Assembly (NCBI RefSeq): GCF_017303275.1
Contig: NZ_JAFKOJ010000001.1
Span: 124,001 to 188,000, forward strand
Direction of reading: 5' to 3'
DNA: 64,000 bases
Origin: Bacillus sp. NTK034
Lineage (GTDB): Bacteria > Bacillota > Bacilli > Bacillales > Cytobacillaceae
Each line of letters begins with the position of its first letter. The stretch's first letter is position 1. Of the stretch, positions 1 to 8,667 are shown piece by piece. The notes beneath the pieces were generated by a model. That model did no database searches. It saw only the letters and a list, made by a program, of their open reading frames with translations, and was not told where the DNA came from. The position numbers were made by a program, and so were the translations under genes.

Positions 1-87
1 ACATATAGTTAATTAATTTATGATAGGAACGTGCATTCGCTTTTTGGATGAGGTAAAATGAGAGAAAAGGAATGAAAGGAAGTTTAC

Positions 88-1317
88 ATGAAAAGGGTTA
101 CGTTTATTCATGCAGCTGATCTGCACCTGGATAGTCCAATGTCCGGTTTGAAGCATTTGCCTCCATCCATTTTCAAAAAGCTCCAGGAAAGTACATTTGA
201 AGCATTTACGAAAATAGTTGATTTAGCCATTTTCCACACAGTGGACTTTATCATTTTAGCCGGAGATTTGTTTGATGGTGAAGACAGAAGTATAAGGGCA
301 CAAACACGTTTTCGGAAAGAGATGGAGCGGATGGCTGAATCAGGGATTGCTGTTTATGCAGTCCATGGAAATCATGATCATATGGATGGGAGATGGGCTC
401 ACCTGCCTATGCCGGAAAATGTCCATATCTTTTCCCATGAAGTTGAAGTGGCGAAGCATATTGCTAAAAATGGTACATCCGTTCACCTTTATGGTTTCAG
501 CTATCCTAAAAGACATGTGGCGGAACGGATGATCGATCAATATAGCAGGGAAAATGGAGCTGACCTGCACATTGGAATCCTTCACGGTTCTTTTGAAGGC
601 AGCAGTGATCACGCTCAATATGCCCCATTCCGAATAAATGATTTGCTTGAAAAGGACTTTGATTACTGGGCTCTCGGCCATATACATAAACGAGAAATCT
701 TAATCTCCCTGCCACCCGTCATTTACCCAGGTAATATACAGGGAAGGAACCGGAAAGAAACTGGTCCCAAAGGATGCTATTTAGTTGAGCTGGATAGTTC
801 TGGTGCAAAGAAGGAGTTTCTGGAGGCTGCTCCTGTTATATGGGAGAATGCAGAAATAGATGCTTCAAAATCGGAAAGCTATCAGGAGATTTATGAACTT
901 TGCTTAAGTTTGATTGAAGAAAAGCGCCAAAACAGGATGGGGACAATCATAAATCTGACACTCAAAAATGTAGGCTTGTCTGATCATGAATTAAGAAGCA
1001 TAACGAGCGGTGAGCTGCTCGAATCTTTGCAGGAGGAAGAGGCAGAAGAGGAATCCTTTGTATGGATTTCCGGTATAGAAGTGAACGAAAAAAGATTGTG
1101 GAATAAAGAAAAGCTGGCACATGAATCGGATTTTTTCAGTGAGCTTTTTAAAACTGCAGGTCATTTTGCAGAGGGCAGCGAAAGTCCTCTGATCTTGTAT
1201 GCACATCCACTGGCAAGAAGATTTATAGGAGAGCTTACTAAGGATGAAAAACAGAGAATCGCGGAGGAAGCCGAAGCACTGCTTGTGGATCTTCTATACA
1301 AAACTGAAGGATATTGA
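88..1317 (+). CDS. yhaO: YhaO-type DNA repair metallophosphoesterase (SbcD/Mre11-like)
   Basis: A 409-residue calcineurin-like phosphoesterase of the SbcD/Mre11 class, expected to be a metal-dependent nuclease subunit working with the ATPase encoded next. The metal-binding motifs are visible in order: DLH at residues 11-13, GD at 59-60, GNHDH at 94-98, a histidine at 166 in LHGSF, and GHIH at 197-200. The C-terminal 200 residues are the variable capping and partner-binding part. The start ATG follows AAAGGAAG at a good distance. Its stop overlaps the upstream TTG of the next frame, and true translation of yhaN begins 14 bases later, so the two are co-translated. The nuclease role is inferred from family; substrate is unknown. 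Confidence 0.93.
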   Translation: MKRVTFIHAADLHLDSPMSGLKHLPPSIFKKLQESTFEAFTKIVDLAIFHTVDFIILAGDLFDGEDRSIRAQTRFRKEMERMAESGIAVYAVHGNHDHMDGRWAHLPMPENVHIFSHEVEVAKHIAKNGTSVHLYGFSYPKRHVAERMIDQYSRENGADLHIGILHGSFEGSSDHAQYAPFRINDLLEKDFDYWALGHIHKREILISLPPVIYPGNIQGRNRKETGPKGCYLVELDSSGAKKEFLEAAPVIWENAEIDASKSESYQEIYELCLSLIEEKRQNRMGTIINLTLKNVGLSDHELRSITSGELLESLQEEEAEEESFVWISGIEVNEKRLWNKEKLAHESDFFSELFKTAGHFAEGSESPLILYAHPLARRFIGELTKDEKQRIAEEAEALLVDLLYKTEGY

Positions 1318-1331
1318 ATGGAGGTGTACCT

Positions 1332-4325
1332 TTGAGAATTACAGATATACATATTTACGGATATGGAAAGCTTACTGATTTTATACTAAATGATATTCAA
1401 TCGTTGCAGGTGATCTACGGAGAAAATGAGGCAGGCAAATCTACCATCATGTCTTTTATCCATAGTATCCTTTTTGGCTTTCCAGCAAAGATCCAATCGG
1501 AATTAAGGTATGAGCCCAAGGAAGGAGCAAAATACGGCGGCAGGCTTACCGCCATTTTTCCTGATAGAGGGAAGGCGGTCATAGAGCGTGTTAAAGGAAA
1601 AGCATCCGGAGATGTCAGTGTCTTGCTTCAGGATGGAACAAGGGGAGGGGATGAGCTTTTACACGATCTCCTTCACCATATTGATAAAGGGCTGTATCAA
1701 TCTATCTTCTCCTTTAATATCCATGGGCTGCAAAATATAAATCAAATGAAGGGTGAAGATTTGGGGAGGTATTTGTTTTCAGCAGGTTCACTGGGAACGG
1801 ACCATCTGGTTTCTGCGGAAAACATACTGCAAAAGGAATTGGAAAGCCGCTTTAAGCCAAACGGAAAAAAGCCATCCCTGAATGTAAAGCTAAAAGAAAT
1901 GAAGCAGCTGCATCAGGAGTTGAAAAAAGCGGAGCAAAATAATGAGCAGTATTGGGCATTGCTTCGTGAAAAAGAAAATCTTGAAAACGATTTAAACAGA
2001 TTGCATCAGAGACTGGACCAAGCTCAGCAGGAGCTGCTCCGTTTAAAAGAATGGCAGGACCTATATCCATTAATAGCAGAGGAGCAAGAGCTGTTTAAAG
2101 AACGGGAAAAATTTACAGACCTTTCCTTCCCCGCAAATGGGCTTGCTCTTTTGGAGAAACTCGAAAGTATGATCCAGCCCCTCGAAGGGCGCAGAGCTAG
2201 TCTGGAATCCAGAATAATTATCCTGGAACAGGAGCTGGAGAATAATCAGCCGGATTATTTGCTCCTTAAGCATGAGCATCACATCAATGCAGCTGTTGAA
2301 GGGCTGCCGTTTTTAGAGAAGTTAAACCAGGAAGAAAAAGAATTATCAATTAAGCTGGATAATATCACAGAAGAAATTTTAAATCTTCAGGAAAGACTTC
2401 ATCTCCGAATTGATGAACAGCAGCTTGAACAGGCTGACACGAGTGTTTTTATGAAGGAAAAGGTTAATAATGCGCACATTCGCCGAAACCGTCTTCAAGC
2501 AATGAAACAGGAATTGGATGATCGATTTATCGATGAAAAGTCAGTGCTGGAAAACACGGAACGAAAAATTGGCGAATTGAAAGAACAGCTTCTTAAGGAA
2601 GAGGAACGTTCAGCCATTAAGGAAACATTAAACCACACTGCAGATAGGCATAATATCGAAAAAGAACTGAAGGATACACAGGAGAGACTTCAGTTCCTTC
2701 AGATAGCAGAAAAAAAGGAGCAGGAAAAAAGACGGAAGAAAAAATACCAGGAGAAAAGGCAGCTTTTGTTTTTGGGAGTTCTTTTTGCCGCTTTGTCCGT
2801 CTGGGGAATTTTTAGCCAATCATGGGTGATTGCAGGTGCAGGATTTATAGGTGCAGCCTTTTGTTTTGCCATTGCAAATAAAAAAGAGCCTGAGGGGCAA
2901 GACAGCTTCATTAAAAATGAGATAAAAGCTCTGAGTGAAAAGGAACGCTCACTGCTTGATAAATTAAAGCAGACTGACATTCAGCATGCAGCCAGCCTGG
3001 AGGCACAGCTGAAGAAAGACAGCGACCGGCAAAATCAGCTTATCCAATTACAGTTTCAGCTTGAACAGGCAAATGAAAAATACGAAAAGGTCATTGCTTC
3101 TTTTGAAAAATGGGAGAATGAATGTGCCGAACTTGAAAATGAACTGCTGCAGCTGGGTAAACAGCTATTTCTCCCTCATGAAATCTCCAAAACCTTTTTG
3201 AGTGAAGCTTTTAATCTGATTGAACAGCTAAAAGCCCTCTACAGGGAAAAGAAATACATTGCTGAAAGAAAGGCATCAGCAGAAAAGGGAATCAATGAGA
3301 AGCTCCATGCTTTTCATAAGCTAGAAGTCTTATTGGATAGCGAGCCGGGAAGTGTACAGGAAATCGGCTATCAATTGAAAAAAAGACTAAAGGAAGAAAC
3401 GGAAAAACATATTAAGCAGGGTGAAAGGGAAGCCGCTCTTCATGAGTTAAAGCTAGAACACAGCACAGTGCTGGCAGAACTTAGCCACTTTCAAAAAGAC
3501 TACGAACATCAGATTTCCCTTGCCGGAACCGATGCAGCCGAAGAGTACAGGGAAAAAGCTGCTGAAGCACAGAAATTAGCAGAACTGGAAGAACAGATTA
3601 AACAGGTCCGCAAGCAAATTAATCTTAACTCTTTTTCACAGAAAGAAATTAATAAATATTCCAATGTGATAAATCCAGAAGCAGAGATCCAGGCTGTCAG
3701 CGAAGAAGCTGTTCTGCTTCAGGAAAGCATTCCTGGCTTACAGAGCAAACTTGCAGAGGTCAAATATGAAATTCAAATCCTTGAAGAGGGCGGAACCTAT
3801 GCAGAACTCCTTCATAGGTTCGCCTTGCTGAAATCTGAGTTTGAAGAAGAAGCAAGGGAGTGGGCAAAATATGCTGCTGCCAAGGATATATTAGATAGAA
3901 CGATAAACAGTTTTAAAAATGAACGTTTGCCCAAAATTCTGGGAAAAGCAGAGCAATTTCTTTCTTTTTTAACCAATGGCGGCTATGTACGGATTTTTCC
4001 TAAAGAAGAAGGAAGCGGGTTTCTTATAGAAAGCAAGACAGGAGCGGTTTTTGAAGCAAAAGAACTGAGTCAGGCGACTGCTGAGCAGATATATGTATCC
4101 TTTAGGCTGGCACTCGCCATGACGATTTATGGCAAGTATCCCTTCCCCATTATTATAGATGACAGCTTCGTGAATTTTGATCAAGTCCGAACTGAAAGAA
4201 TGATTAACCTTTTAAAGAAACTTAAAGGGAGGCAAATTTTATTTTTCACCTGTCATAAGCATCTTCTGCCGCATTTTCAGGAAGAACAAATATATTCGGT
4301 TGCAAAGGAAAAGCTGTCTGTCTAA
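1332..4325 (+). CDS. yhaN: YhaN-type SMC/Rad50-like ATPase with a membrane hairpin in its coiled coil
   Basis: A 997-residue ABC-type ATPase related to SbcC/Rad50 and the likely partner of YhaO. The Walker A motif GENEAGKS lies at residues 30-37 and the Walker B motif PIIIDDSF near residue 940, separated by two long Glu/Lys/Gln-rich coiled-coil arms. The start is taken as TTG at 1332 because GGAGGTG (1320-1326) precedes it by five bases; the in-frame TTG at 1314 lies inside that site's upstream flank. Where Rad50 has a CxxC zinc hook, this protein has about 40 hydrophobic residues (roughly 477-517) that look like two membrane helices flanked by lysines. This suggests a membrane-tethered complex. 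Confidence 0.92.
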   Translation: MRITDIHIYGYGKLTDFILNDIQSLQVIYGENEAGKSTIMSFIHSILFGFPAKIQSELRYEPKEGAKYGGRLTAIFPDRGKAVIERVKGKASGDVSVLLQDGTRGGDELLHDLLHHIDKGLYQSIFSFNIHGLQNINQMKGEDLGRYLFSAGSLGTDHLVSAENILQKELESRFKPNGKKPSLNVKLKEMKQLHQELKKAEQNNEQYWALLREKENLENDLNRLHQRLDQAQQELLRLKEWQDLYPLIAEEQELFKEREKFTDLSFPANGLALLEKLESMIQPLEGRRASLESRIIILEQELENNQPDYLLLKHEHHINAAVEGLPFLEKLNQEEKELSIKLDNITEEILNLQERLHLRIDEQQLEQADTSVFMKEKVNNAHIRRNRLQAMKQELDDRFIDEKSVLENTERKIGELKEQLLKEEERSAIKETLNHTADRHNIEKELKDTQERLQFLQIAEKKEQEKRRKKKYQEKRQLLFLGVLFAALSVWGIFSQSWVIAGAGFIGAAFCFAIANKKEPEGQDSFIKNEIKALSEKERSLLDKLKQTDIQHAASLEAQLKKDSDRQNQLIQLQFQLEQANEKYEKVIASFEKWENECAELENELLQLGKQLFLPHEISKTFLSEAFNLIEQLKALYREKKYIAERKASAEKGINEKLHAFHKLEVLLDSEPGSVQEIGYQLKKRLKEETEKHIKQGEREAALHELKLEHSTVLAELSHFQKDYEHQISLAGTDAAEEYREKAAEAQKLAELEEQIKQVRKQINLNSFSQKEINKYSNVINPEAEIQAVSEEAVLLQESIPGLQSKLAEVKYEIQILEEGGTYAELLHRFALLKSEFEEEAREWAKYAAAKDILDRTINSFKNERLPKILGKAEQFLSFLTNGGYVRIFPKEEGSGFLIESKTGAVFEAKELSQATAEQIYVSFRLALAMTIYGKYPFPIIIDDSFVNFDQVRTERMINLLKKLKGRQILFFTCHKHLLPHFQEEQIYSVAKEKLSV

Positions 4326-4478
4326 TATTACTGGCAGCTTTTTTATATGTATGGTAAGCAAATCTTACAAAAAGTCACAAGTATTATAAAAAGTGTGTAA
4401 AGAAACCTTACAAATATCAAGTTTTTTCTTGTTTAATCCAGTAAGATGATAAAAAGCGGTTAGGAAGGAGAAAATCAT

Positions 4479-4838
4479 TTGCCCTGGCTGATTCAAATAT
4501 TGTTACTCGCTATTTTTCTGATTGCAGGGAATTTTGCGGCAGCGTTTTTTCATATTCCGCTTCCTGGAAGTGTCATGGGGATGCTTATGTTATTACTCTT
4601 ATTGGTAACTAATTTAATTAAATTAGAATGGATAGAGAAAGCAGCATCTTTTCAAATTAAACACATGACCCTGCTGTTTATCCCCTTTGTCATTGGATTA
4701 TTTTTATCTCCCAATTTTATTCCTCTATTAAATTTTCATTTCCTTTTGGTGCTGATTCTAAGCAGCTTTTGCTGTTTATTGGGCACAGCGTATTCTGTTC
4801 AATTGTATGAGAACATAAGAAGGAGGCGCCAAAAATGA
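4479..4838 (+). CDS. CidA/LrgA family holin-like membrane protein
   Basis: A 119-residue membrane protein with four hydrophobic segments and the family hallmark IPLPGSVMGM near residues 26-36. CidA/LrgA proteins are small holin-like pore formers linked to murein hydrolase control, carbon overflow or pyruvate transport. The start is TTG, 7 bases after GGAAGGAG, and the C-terminus ends in a basic RRRRQK tail. Its stop overlaps the ATG of the LrgB-like gene, so the pair is translationally coupled. The pair sits between yhaN and yhaM, which adjoin in B. subtilis as I recall, so it looks like a local insertion. No lytSR regulator is adjacent, and I cannot tell LrgA from CidA by sequence alone. Confidence 0.85.
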   Translation: MPWLIQILLLAIFLIAGNFAAAFFHIPLPGSVMGMLMLLLLLVTNLIKLEWIEKAASFQIKHMTLLFIPFVIGLFLSPNFIPLLNFHFLLVLILSSFCCLLGTAYSVQLYENIRRRRQK

Positions 4839-5524
4839 GTTCTGTTTTATTCAATAGTATAGGGTGCATCTTGATGACTCTTGCCAGTTATATCGCAAGC
4901 CTGCAAGTTTTCAGGAAGTTTAAGAAGAGCTGGCTAAATCCTTTATACACCGGAACTGCGCTCTTGATTATCCTTCTTCTATTGGGCAACATCCCTCTAT
5001 CAGTATATCAGAAAGGAAGCAGTCTGTTTGAACTGCTCCTCCAGCTTTCGGTTGTCTCGTTTGCGGTTCCTTTATATAAGGAGTGGCCCTTAATGAAAAG
5101 ACATCTTAAGAAAATATTCTCAGGAGTCTTTGCCGGGACCTCCTTAGGCATATTTTCGGTTTACATTATGTCACAGGTTTTTCACTTTAATCAGGAGGTC
5201 ATGGCATCTCTTATTCCGCGTTCGGTAACACTCCCGGTAGCCTTAACGGTCTCGGATGGCCTGGGAGGAACCACGGCCTTTACTGTTTTCTTTGTGCTAT
5301 TTTCTGGTCTTTTTTCCGTTACAATGGGACCAAACCTATTGAAGTGGCTTGGAATAAATAGTAAAGCTGCCAAAGGATTGGCAATGGGCACTTCAGCACA
5401 GATGCTGGGAGCCAGCCGTTCACTCATGTGGGGAGAGGAAGAAGGTGCCATGGGGTGTATAGCCATGACAACTTCTGCAATTATCATTTCGTTATTCATT
5501 CCAATATTGCTGCTTTTGCTGTAA
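4835..5524 (+). CDS. LrgB family membrane protein
   Basis: A 229-residue polytopic membrane protein of the LrgB/CidB family with six or more hydrophobic segments. The conserved stretch around residues 120-150 (LIPRSVTLPVAL followed by GG and a hydrophobic run) and the later GTSAQMLGAS motif near residues 183-195 are typical. It begins with an ATGA overlap with the upstream LrgA-like gene and has its own AGGAGG site. A U-tailed hairpin follows the stop, so the two genes form a complete operon. The family acts with the holin-like partner in envelope lysis control or metabolite transport; the substrate here is not inferable. Confidence 0.87.
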   Translation: MSSVLFNSIGCILMTLASYIASLQVFRKFKKSWLNPLYTGTALLIILLLLGNIPLSVYQKGSSLFELLLQLSVVSFAVPLYKEWPLMKRHLKKIFSGVFAGTSLGIFSVYIMSQVFHFNQEVMASLIPRSVTLPVALTVSDGLGGTTAFTVFFVLFSGLFSVTMGPNLLKWLGINSKAAKGLAMGTSAQMLGASRSLMWGEEEGAMGCIAMTTSAIIISLFIPILLLLL

Positions 5525-5536
5525 CCCGCAATTATC

Positions 5537-5571
5537 AAAAAACCCATTCATGAAAAAGTGAATGGGTTTTT
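5537..5571 (+). terminator. Intrinsic terminator after lrgAB-type pair
   Basis: Stem of AAAACCCATTC with GAATGGGTTTT around a short A-rich loop, ending in a T run. It lies 12 bases after the LrgB-like stop. The A run on the 5' side would also let it work weakly in reverse, but no reverse gene ends here. Confidence 0.85.
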
Positions 5572-5725
5572 ATGGCGGACAAAAGACATGATTAATTTAG
5601 GAGAGAGCAGGACCTGTGTGGTATACTAGGTTAATAGAATTGCATGTTTAATGAGGCTGCCACGGATCTGTCGGTTTCTTAGTGCCCTTTTTAAACAACC
5701 TCGTGAAGGGAGCGTCGGTGCGCGT

Positions 5726-6670
5726 ATGTCAAAAGGAATTGTTTATTACGAAGTAGGAGAACAAATCGAGCTTTTTCTGCTAATCAAAAGTGCAGCTAAA
5801 GGGATTGCAAGTAATGGAAAGCCGTTCTTGACCCTAATTTTCCAGGACCAAAGCGGAGAAATTGAAGCAAAGCTTTGGGATGTGTCTGATGATGATGCGA
5901 AAAACTACAGCCCTGAAACCATTGTAAAAGTGGCTGGGGATATTTTAAATTACCGTGGACGCAATCAGCTAAGAATCCGCCAAATTCGGCCGGCGTCCCC
6001 AACAGACCCGGTCAAACTGGCAGACTTTCTCGAAACAGCGCCCTTAAGTACAGATGAAATGATGAGTAAAATTACTCAATATATATTTGAAATGAAAAAT
6101 CCGAATATCCAAAGGATTACTCGCCATTTATTGAAGAAGCACCAAAAGGACTTCCTTGAATATCCGGCAGCTACGAAGAATCATCATGAGTTCGTATCAG
6201 GTCTTGCCTATCATGTAGTTTCCATGCTGGATTTGGCAAAGGCAATTTCCGGTTTGTATCCAAGCCTGGATAAGGACTTATTGTACGCTGGAGTCATTTT
6301 GCACGATTTAGGAAAGATTACAGAACTGTCTGGACCGATTTCAACATCTTACACAATAGAAGGAAACTTGCTTGGACATATTACCATCATGATCAATGAA
6401 ATTGGAAAAGCTGCTGAGGAACTGGGAATCAGCAGTGAAGAGATCATGATTCTTCAGCATATGGTTTTATCCCATCACGGCAAAGCGGAATGGGGCAGTC
6501 CAAAACCTCCGCTTATTAAGGAAGCAGAAATTCTCCATTACATTGATAATATTGATGCGAAAATGAATATGCTCGATAGAGCCCTTGAGAGGGTGAAACC
6601 GGGAGAATTTTCCGAGCGGGTATTTGCTCTGGATAACCGTTCATTCTATAAGCCCAGTTTTCATAAATAA
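5726..6670 (+). CDS. yhaM: 3'-5' exoribonuclease YhaM
   Basis: A 314-residue exoribonuclease with an N-terminal OB-fold (about residues 12-90) and a C-terminal HD domain, with NHHEF at 152-156 and ILHDLGK at 191-197 holding the HD dyad. It trims RNA (and in vitro DNA) 3' ends in a metal-dependent way. I chose the ATG at 5726 because the protein from there aligns end to end with the B. subtilis protein as I remember it. The open frame runs 25 codons further upstream, but that part looks non-homologous. The ribosome site for 5726 is poor (GAAGGGA, 14 bases away), so start choice is the weak point. A hairpin terminator follows. Confidence 0.93.
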   Translation: MSKGIVYYEVGEQIELFLLIKSAAKGIASNGKPFLTLIFQDQSGEIEAKLWDVSDDDAKNYSPETIVKVAGDILNYRGRNQLRIRQIRPASPTDPVKLADFLETAPLSTDEMMSKITQYIFEMKNPNIQRITRHLLKKHQKDFLEYPAATKNHHEFVSGLAYHVVSMLDLAKAISGLYPSLDKDLLYAGVILHDLGKITELSGPISTSYTIEGNLLGHITIMINEIGKAAEELGISSEEIMILQHMVLSHHGKAEWGSPKPPLIKEAEILHYIDNIDAKMNMLDRALERVKPGEFSERVFALDNRSFYKPSFHK

Positions 6671-6675
6671 TTATT

Positions 6676-6709
6676 GCCATCCTTCCTAATGGGAACGGAT
6701 GGCCTTTTT
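6676..6709 (+). terminator. Intrinsic terminator after yhaM
   Basis: GCCATCC pairs with GGATGGC across a 14-base loop (itself partly paired), followed by CTTTTT. It starts six bases after the yhaM stop codon. Confidence 0.75.
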
Positions 6710-6739
6710 ATAGATATTCATATAAATTTTGAAGCGGGG

Positions 6740-6770
6740 TAACTGTCTAGCTCCAGCGCTTTTCTTATTC
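6740..6770. repeat. Short internally deleted copy of an interspersed repeat
   Basis: The run TGTCTAGCTCCAGCG joined directly to CTTTTCTTATT matches the left end and right end of the long element at 23475-23661, with everything between missing. It reads as a remnant or minimal form of the same family. It lies between the yhaM terminator and yhaL. Confidence 0.7.
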
Positions 6771-6846
6771 TTGTCTATCATATTTTTCCTGGTTTAGCAT
6801 ACATTTTTAATAAATGGACAACCATTATGAAAAGAAAGAGGGGAAA

Positions 6847-7035
6847 ATGATGATTCCAATTTGGGTATATTTTGTTGCAGCCGGAATCGTTGTAAGTGCA
6901 TATATGGCGGTAACGACGGGCAGGGAAGAGAAAAAGGTGGAGCAGGACAGCATTGAACGCGAGGGTGAAATTTATATGAAGCGTCTTGAAAGGGAAAAAG
7001 AAGACCGGAAATCCGCTCAGCAATCTGCAGGCTGA
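6847..7035 (+). CDS. yhaL: Sporulation protein YhaL-like small membrane protein
   Basis: A 62-residue protein with one N-terminal membrane helix (about residues 4-22) followed by a highly charged tail containing EGEIYMKRLEREKED, matching the YhaL sporulation family between prsA and yhaM. Two adjacent ATGs (6847, 6850) follow AGAGGGGA, and either could serve. The open frame reaches further upstream but the extension is low-complexity and lies over the ribosome site. It is convergent with prsA, and both end at one shared hairpin. In B. subtilis the family is sigma-E linked from memory; I did not identify a clear promoter here. Confidence 0.8.
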   Translation: MMIPIWVYFVAAGIVVSAYMAVTTGREEKKVEQDSIEREGEIYMKRLEREKEDRKSAQQSAG

Positions 7036-7060
7036 TTTGAATCAGTATAAAAAACACATA

Positions 7061-7093
7061 AATAACGGGACTCCAGCATGGAGCCCCGTTATT
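7061..7093. terminator. Bidirectional terminator between yhaL and prsA
   Basis: AATAACGGG-a-CTCC pairs with GGAG-c-CCCGTTATT across the loop AGCAT, with one A-C mismatch. It lies 25 bases after yhaL and touches the end of the convergent prsA; A/T runs flank both sides. Confidence 0.8.
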
Positions 7094-7095
7094 CA

Positions 7096-7992
7096 TTATT
7101 TTTCTTCAGTTCCAGCTTCACCTTCTGCGCCTGCTTTCGGTTCATCAAGAACTCCTTTTAGTTCCTTATCTTTAATATCAACATCAGCAGCCTTTAATTC
7201 ACGATCCATTGCCTGCTGAATTTTATCGCCGTCAAGCTTGGACACTTTCACTTGATATTCCATTTCCTTCTTCATTTCATCAAATGATTTCTTCTCTTTT
7301 TTCTCTGTTACTTGGATGATGTGGAAACCATGCTCAGATTTAACAGGAGCGCTGATTTCGTTCACATCAAGGGCATAAGCAGCCTCCTCGAATTCAGGCA
7401 CCATTTTACCTGGGCCGAACCAGCCTAAATCTCCGCCATTTGCAGCAGACCCTGGGTCTTTTGAGTATTCTTTGGCCAGGTCTTCAAATTTTCCGCCTTC
7501 GTCCAGTTTTTTCTTTACTTCGTTTGCAGTTTTTTCATCCTCTACAAGGATATGGCGTGCTTTAATTTCCGGCTTGTAGTTATCATAGTATTCTTTAACT
7601 TCTTTTTCTGTTGCTTCAATATCTTTAATAGCTGCTTTTTCCTGAAGCAATCCTGTTTTGAAAGTTTTCTTTAGATCTTCTTCATCCTTATAGCCATATT
7701 GCATAAGCGCCATCTCAAAGTTTGCGCCAAGCTGCTGTTTTAGTTCGTCGATTTTCTCATTAAGCTCTTGGTCTGTTACTTCGTATTTATCAGAAAGAAC
7801 TTTTTCATAAATGAGCTCCTGGAGCGCCTGTTCGCCGTATTTTTCCTTCATTGCTTCATAAAGCTCGTCCTTCGTAATGTTTCCGCTCTTTGTTTCAACG
7901 ACTACATCTCCTGATTCGCCGCCGTTGCTGCTGCATGCGCTTAATCCAATTACTCCGGCTGCAATGGAGAGGGATAGCATCCATTTTTTCAT
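7096..7992 (-). CDS. prsA: Foldase lipoprotein PrsA (parvulin-type prolyl isomerase)
   Basis: A 298-residue exported foldase that helps secreted proteins fold at the outer membrane face. The signal peptide [10 protein letters not shown] ends in a lipobox LSAC, so Cys20 would be lipid-modified. A PpiC rotamase domain occupies roughly residues 143-235 (it begins [10 protein letters not shown] and contains [17 protein letters not shown]), flanked by charged helical N and C segments. The start at 7992 follows AGGAGTG by six bases; the frame nine codons longer lacks a site. The C-terminus is rich in Glu/Ala. It lies next to scoC, as in B. subtilis, where ScoC is reported to influence prsA expression. 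Confidence 0.96.
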   Translation of the reverse strand: MKKWMLSLSIAAGVIGLSACSSNGGESGDVVVETKSGNITKDELYEAMKEKYGEQALQELIYEKVLSDKYEVTDQELNEKIDELKQQLGANFEMALMQYGYKDEEDLKKTFKTGLLQEKAAIKDIEATEKEVKEYYDNYKPEIKARHILVEDEKTANEVKKKLDEGGKFEDLAKEYSKDPGSAANGGDLGWFGPGKMVPEFEEAAYALDVNEISAPVKSEHGFHIIQVTEKKEKKSFDEMKKEMEYQVKVSKLDGDKIQQAMDRELKAADVDIKDKELKGVLDEPKAGAEGEAGTEEK

Positions 7993-8216
7993 GTTGAACA
8001 CTCCTATATTAATTTTCAATTCGGCTCTGGAGAGCTGGGGCTGGAATTTTTATACATATAAATAACAGCAATTGTCTTCACTGAGCCTGCATTTATCACA
8101 ATCCCTACTATACCATAAATGTAAAAAATAACAAAAGAAGAAAGTAATGCTTGGTCTATAACACAGTGTTTTTTAAAAAATTTGGGTATTCGCCCATCCC
8201 ATTCAGGACAATTGTA

Positions 8217-8225
8217 CATATGATA
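8217..8225 (+). promoter_or_regulatory. Candidate sporulation (sigma-K-like) -10 element for YjcZ genes
   Basis: CATATGATA fits the sigma-K -10 pattern CATAnnnTA, and would place the RNA start at about 8230-8233, right where the folded leader begins. No clear AC -35 is found at the expected 16-17 base spacing, so this is a half match only. Confidence 0.4.
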
Positions 8226-8229
8226 CATG

Positions 8230-8352
8230 GAACCCTCTGATGGGAGGTTTCAAAGCAGCCTAAAAAAGTTAGGATAGCCGGGATAGAAGCCTATCCGACC
8301 ACAGAGGCAAATGAATAGGATATGGTAGCAACCTGAAGGGGAGGTGTTATCC
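8230..8352 (+). ncRNA. Candidate structured leader RNA upstream of YjcZ-type gene
   Basis: The 333-base gap between prsA and the first YjcZ-type gene holds about 210 unstructured bases (prsA promoter side) and then this block. A closing helix CCTCTG (8234-8239) with CAGAGG (8302-8307) encloses two hairpins: CCTAA-aaaag-TTAGG, and GGATAG with CTATCC. The layout is a multi-branch junction ending 45 bases before the start codon. I do not recognise a known riboswitch consensus. It could be a regulatory leader, a stabilising 5' structure for a short sporulation mRNA, or chance. Confidence 0.4.
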
Positions 8353-8436
8353 ATGGGTGCTGGATACGGCGGAGGTTTCGCGTTAATCGTTGTATTGTTT
8401 ATTTTATTAATTATTGTAGGCTGTGCGTGGCTGTAA
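8353..8436 (+). CDS. YjcZ-family tiny sporulation protein (27 aa)
   Basis: A 27-residue peptide starting MGAGYGGGFALIVVLF and ending CAWL, with a Gly-rich head and one hydrophobic helix of the form FALIVVLFILLIIVG. This is the hallmark of the YjcZ/YhaK-like sporulation peptide family. The site GGGGAGGTG precedes the ATG. A second, clearly related peptide follows 64 bases later, so this is a tandem duplication. Such peptides are membrane-associated and usually produced late in sporulation; their molecular role is unknown. Confidence 0.85.
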   Translation: MGAGYGGGFALIVVLFILLIIVGCAWL

Positions 8437-8446
8437 ATCTATGGTG

Positions 8447-8477
8447 GGCATAGGGTCTATTGAAAGGGCCCTGTGCC
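8447..8477 (+). promoter_or_regulatory. Hairpin between the two YjcZ-type genes
   Basis: GGCATAGGG pairs with CCCTGTGCC (one G-U pair) around a 13-base loop in the 64-base spacer. No T run follows, so it is more likely an mRNA processing or stability element than a terminator. Confidence 0.45.
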
Positions 8478-8500
8478 GGAATTTGAGAGGAGGCAACCAT

Positions 8501-8593
8501 ATGTCTGGAGGACATGGATGCGGCGGAGGTTTTGCGTTAGTTGTCGTGCTGTTCATTTTGTTAATCATCATTGGAGCTTCTTGTTTTTGCTAA
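8501..8593 (+). CDS. YjcZ-family tiny sporulation protein (30 aa)
   Basis: A 30-residue peptide beginning MSGGHGCGGGFALVVVLF and ending ASCFC. It shares the Gly-rich head and the FALxVVLFILLII helix with the peptide encoded just upstream, but carries three cysteines and a histidine that the first one lacks apart from one Cys. A strong AGAGGAGG site precedes the ATG. A GC-rich terminator follows at 8611-8639. The pair is probably one sporulation transcript. The cysteines could support cross-linking or metal binding in the spore, which is inference only. Confidence 0.87.
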   Translation: MSGGHGCGGGFALVVVLFILLIIIGASCFC

Positions 8594-8610
8594 GCTTTTG
8601 ATGTATATAT

Positions 8611-8639
8611 AAAAGCGGCGGAATATATCCGCCGCTTTT
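8611..8639. terminator. Bidirectional GC-rich terminator
   Basis: AAAAGCGGCGGA pairs with TCCGCCGCTTTT around ATATA. It ends the YjcZ-type transcript and, read in reverse, the small gene at 8668-8847. Confidence 0.9.
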
Positions 8640-8667
8640 GCTCATTTTTAAGAGCTCTCAGGATATC

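Noticed and set aside
4326..4478. Regulatory site for the lrgAB-type pair
   Set aside because: Short GTAAG/CTTAC arms are present near 4352-4366, but nothing matches a known LytTR or CcpA site well enough to call.
8016..8228. 70-codon minus-strand frame upstream of prsA
   Set aside because: No ribosome site, odd composition, and it covers the prsA promoter region.
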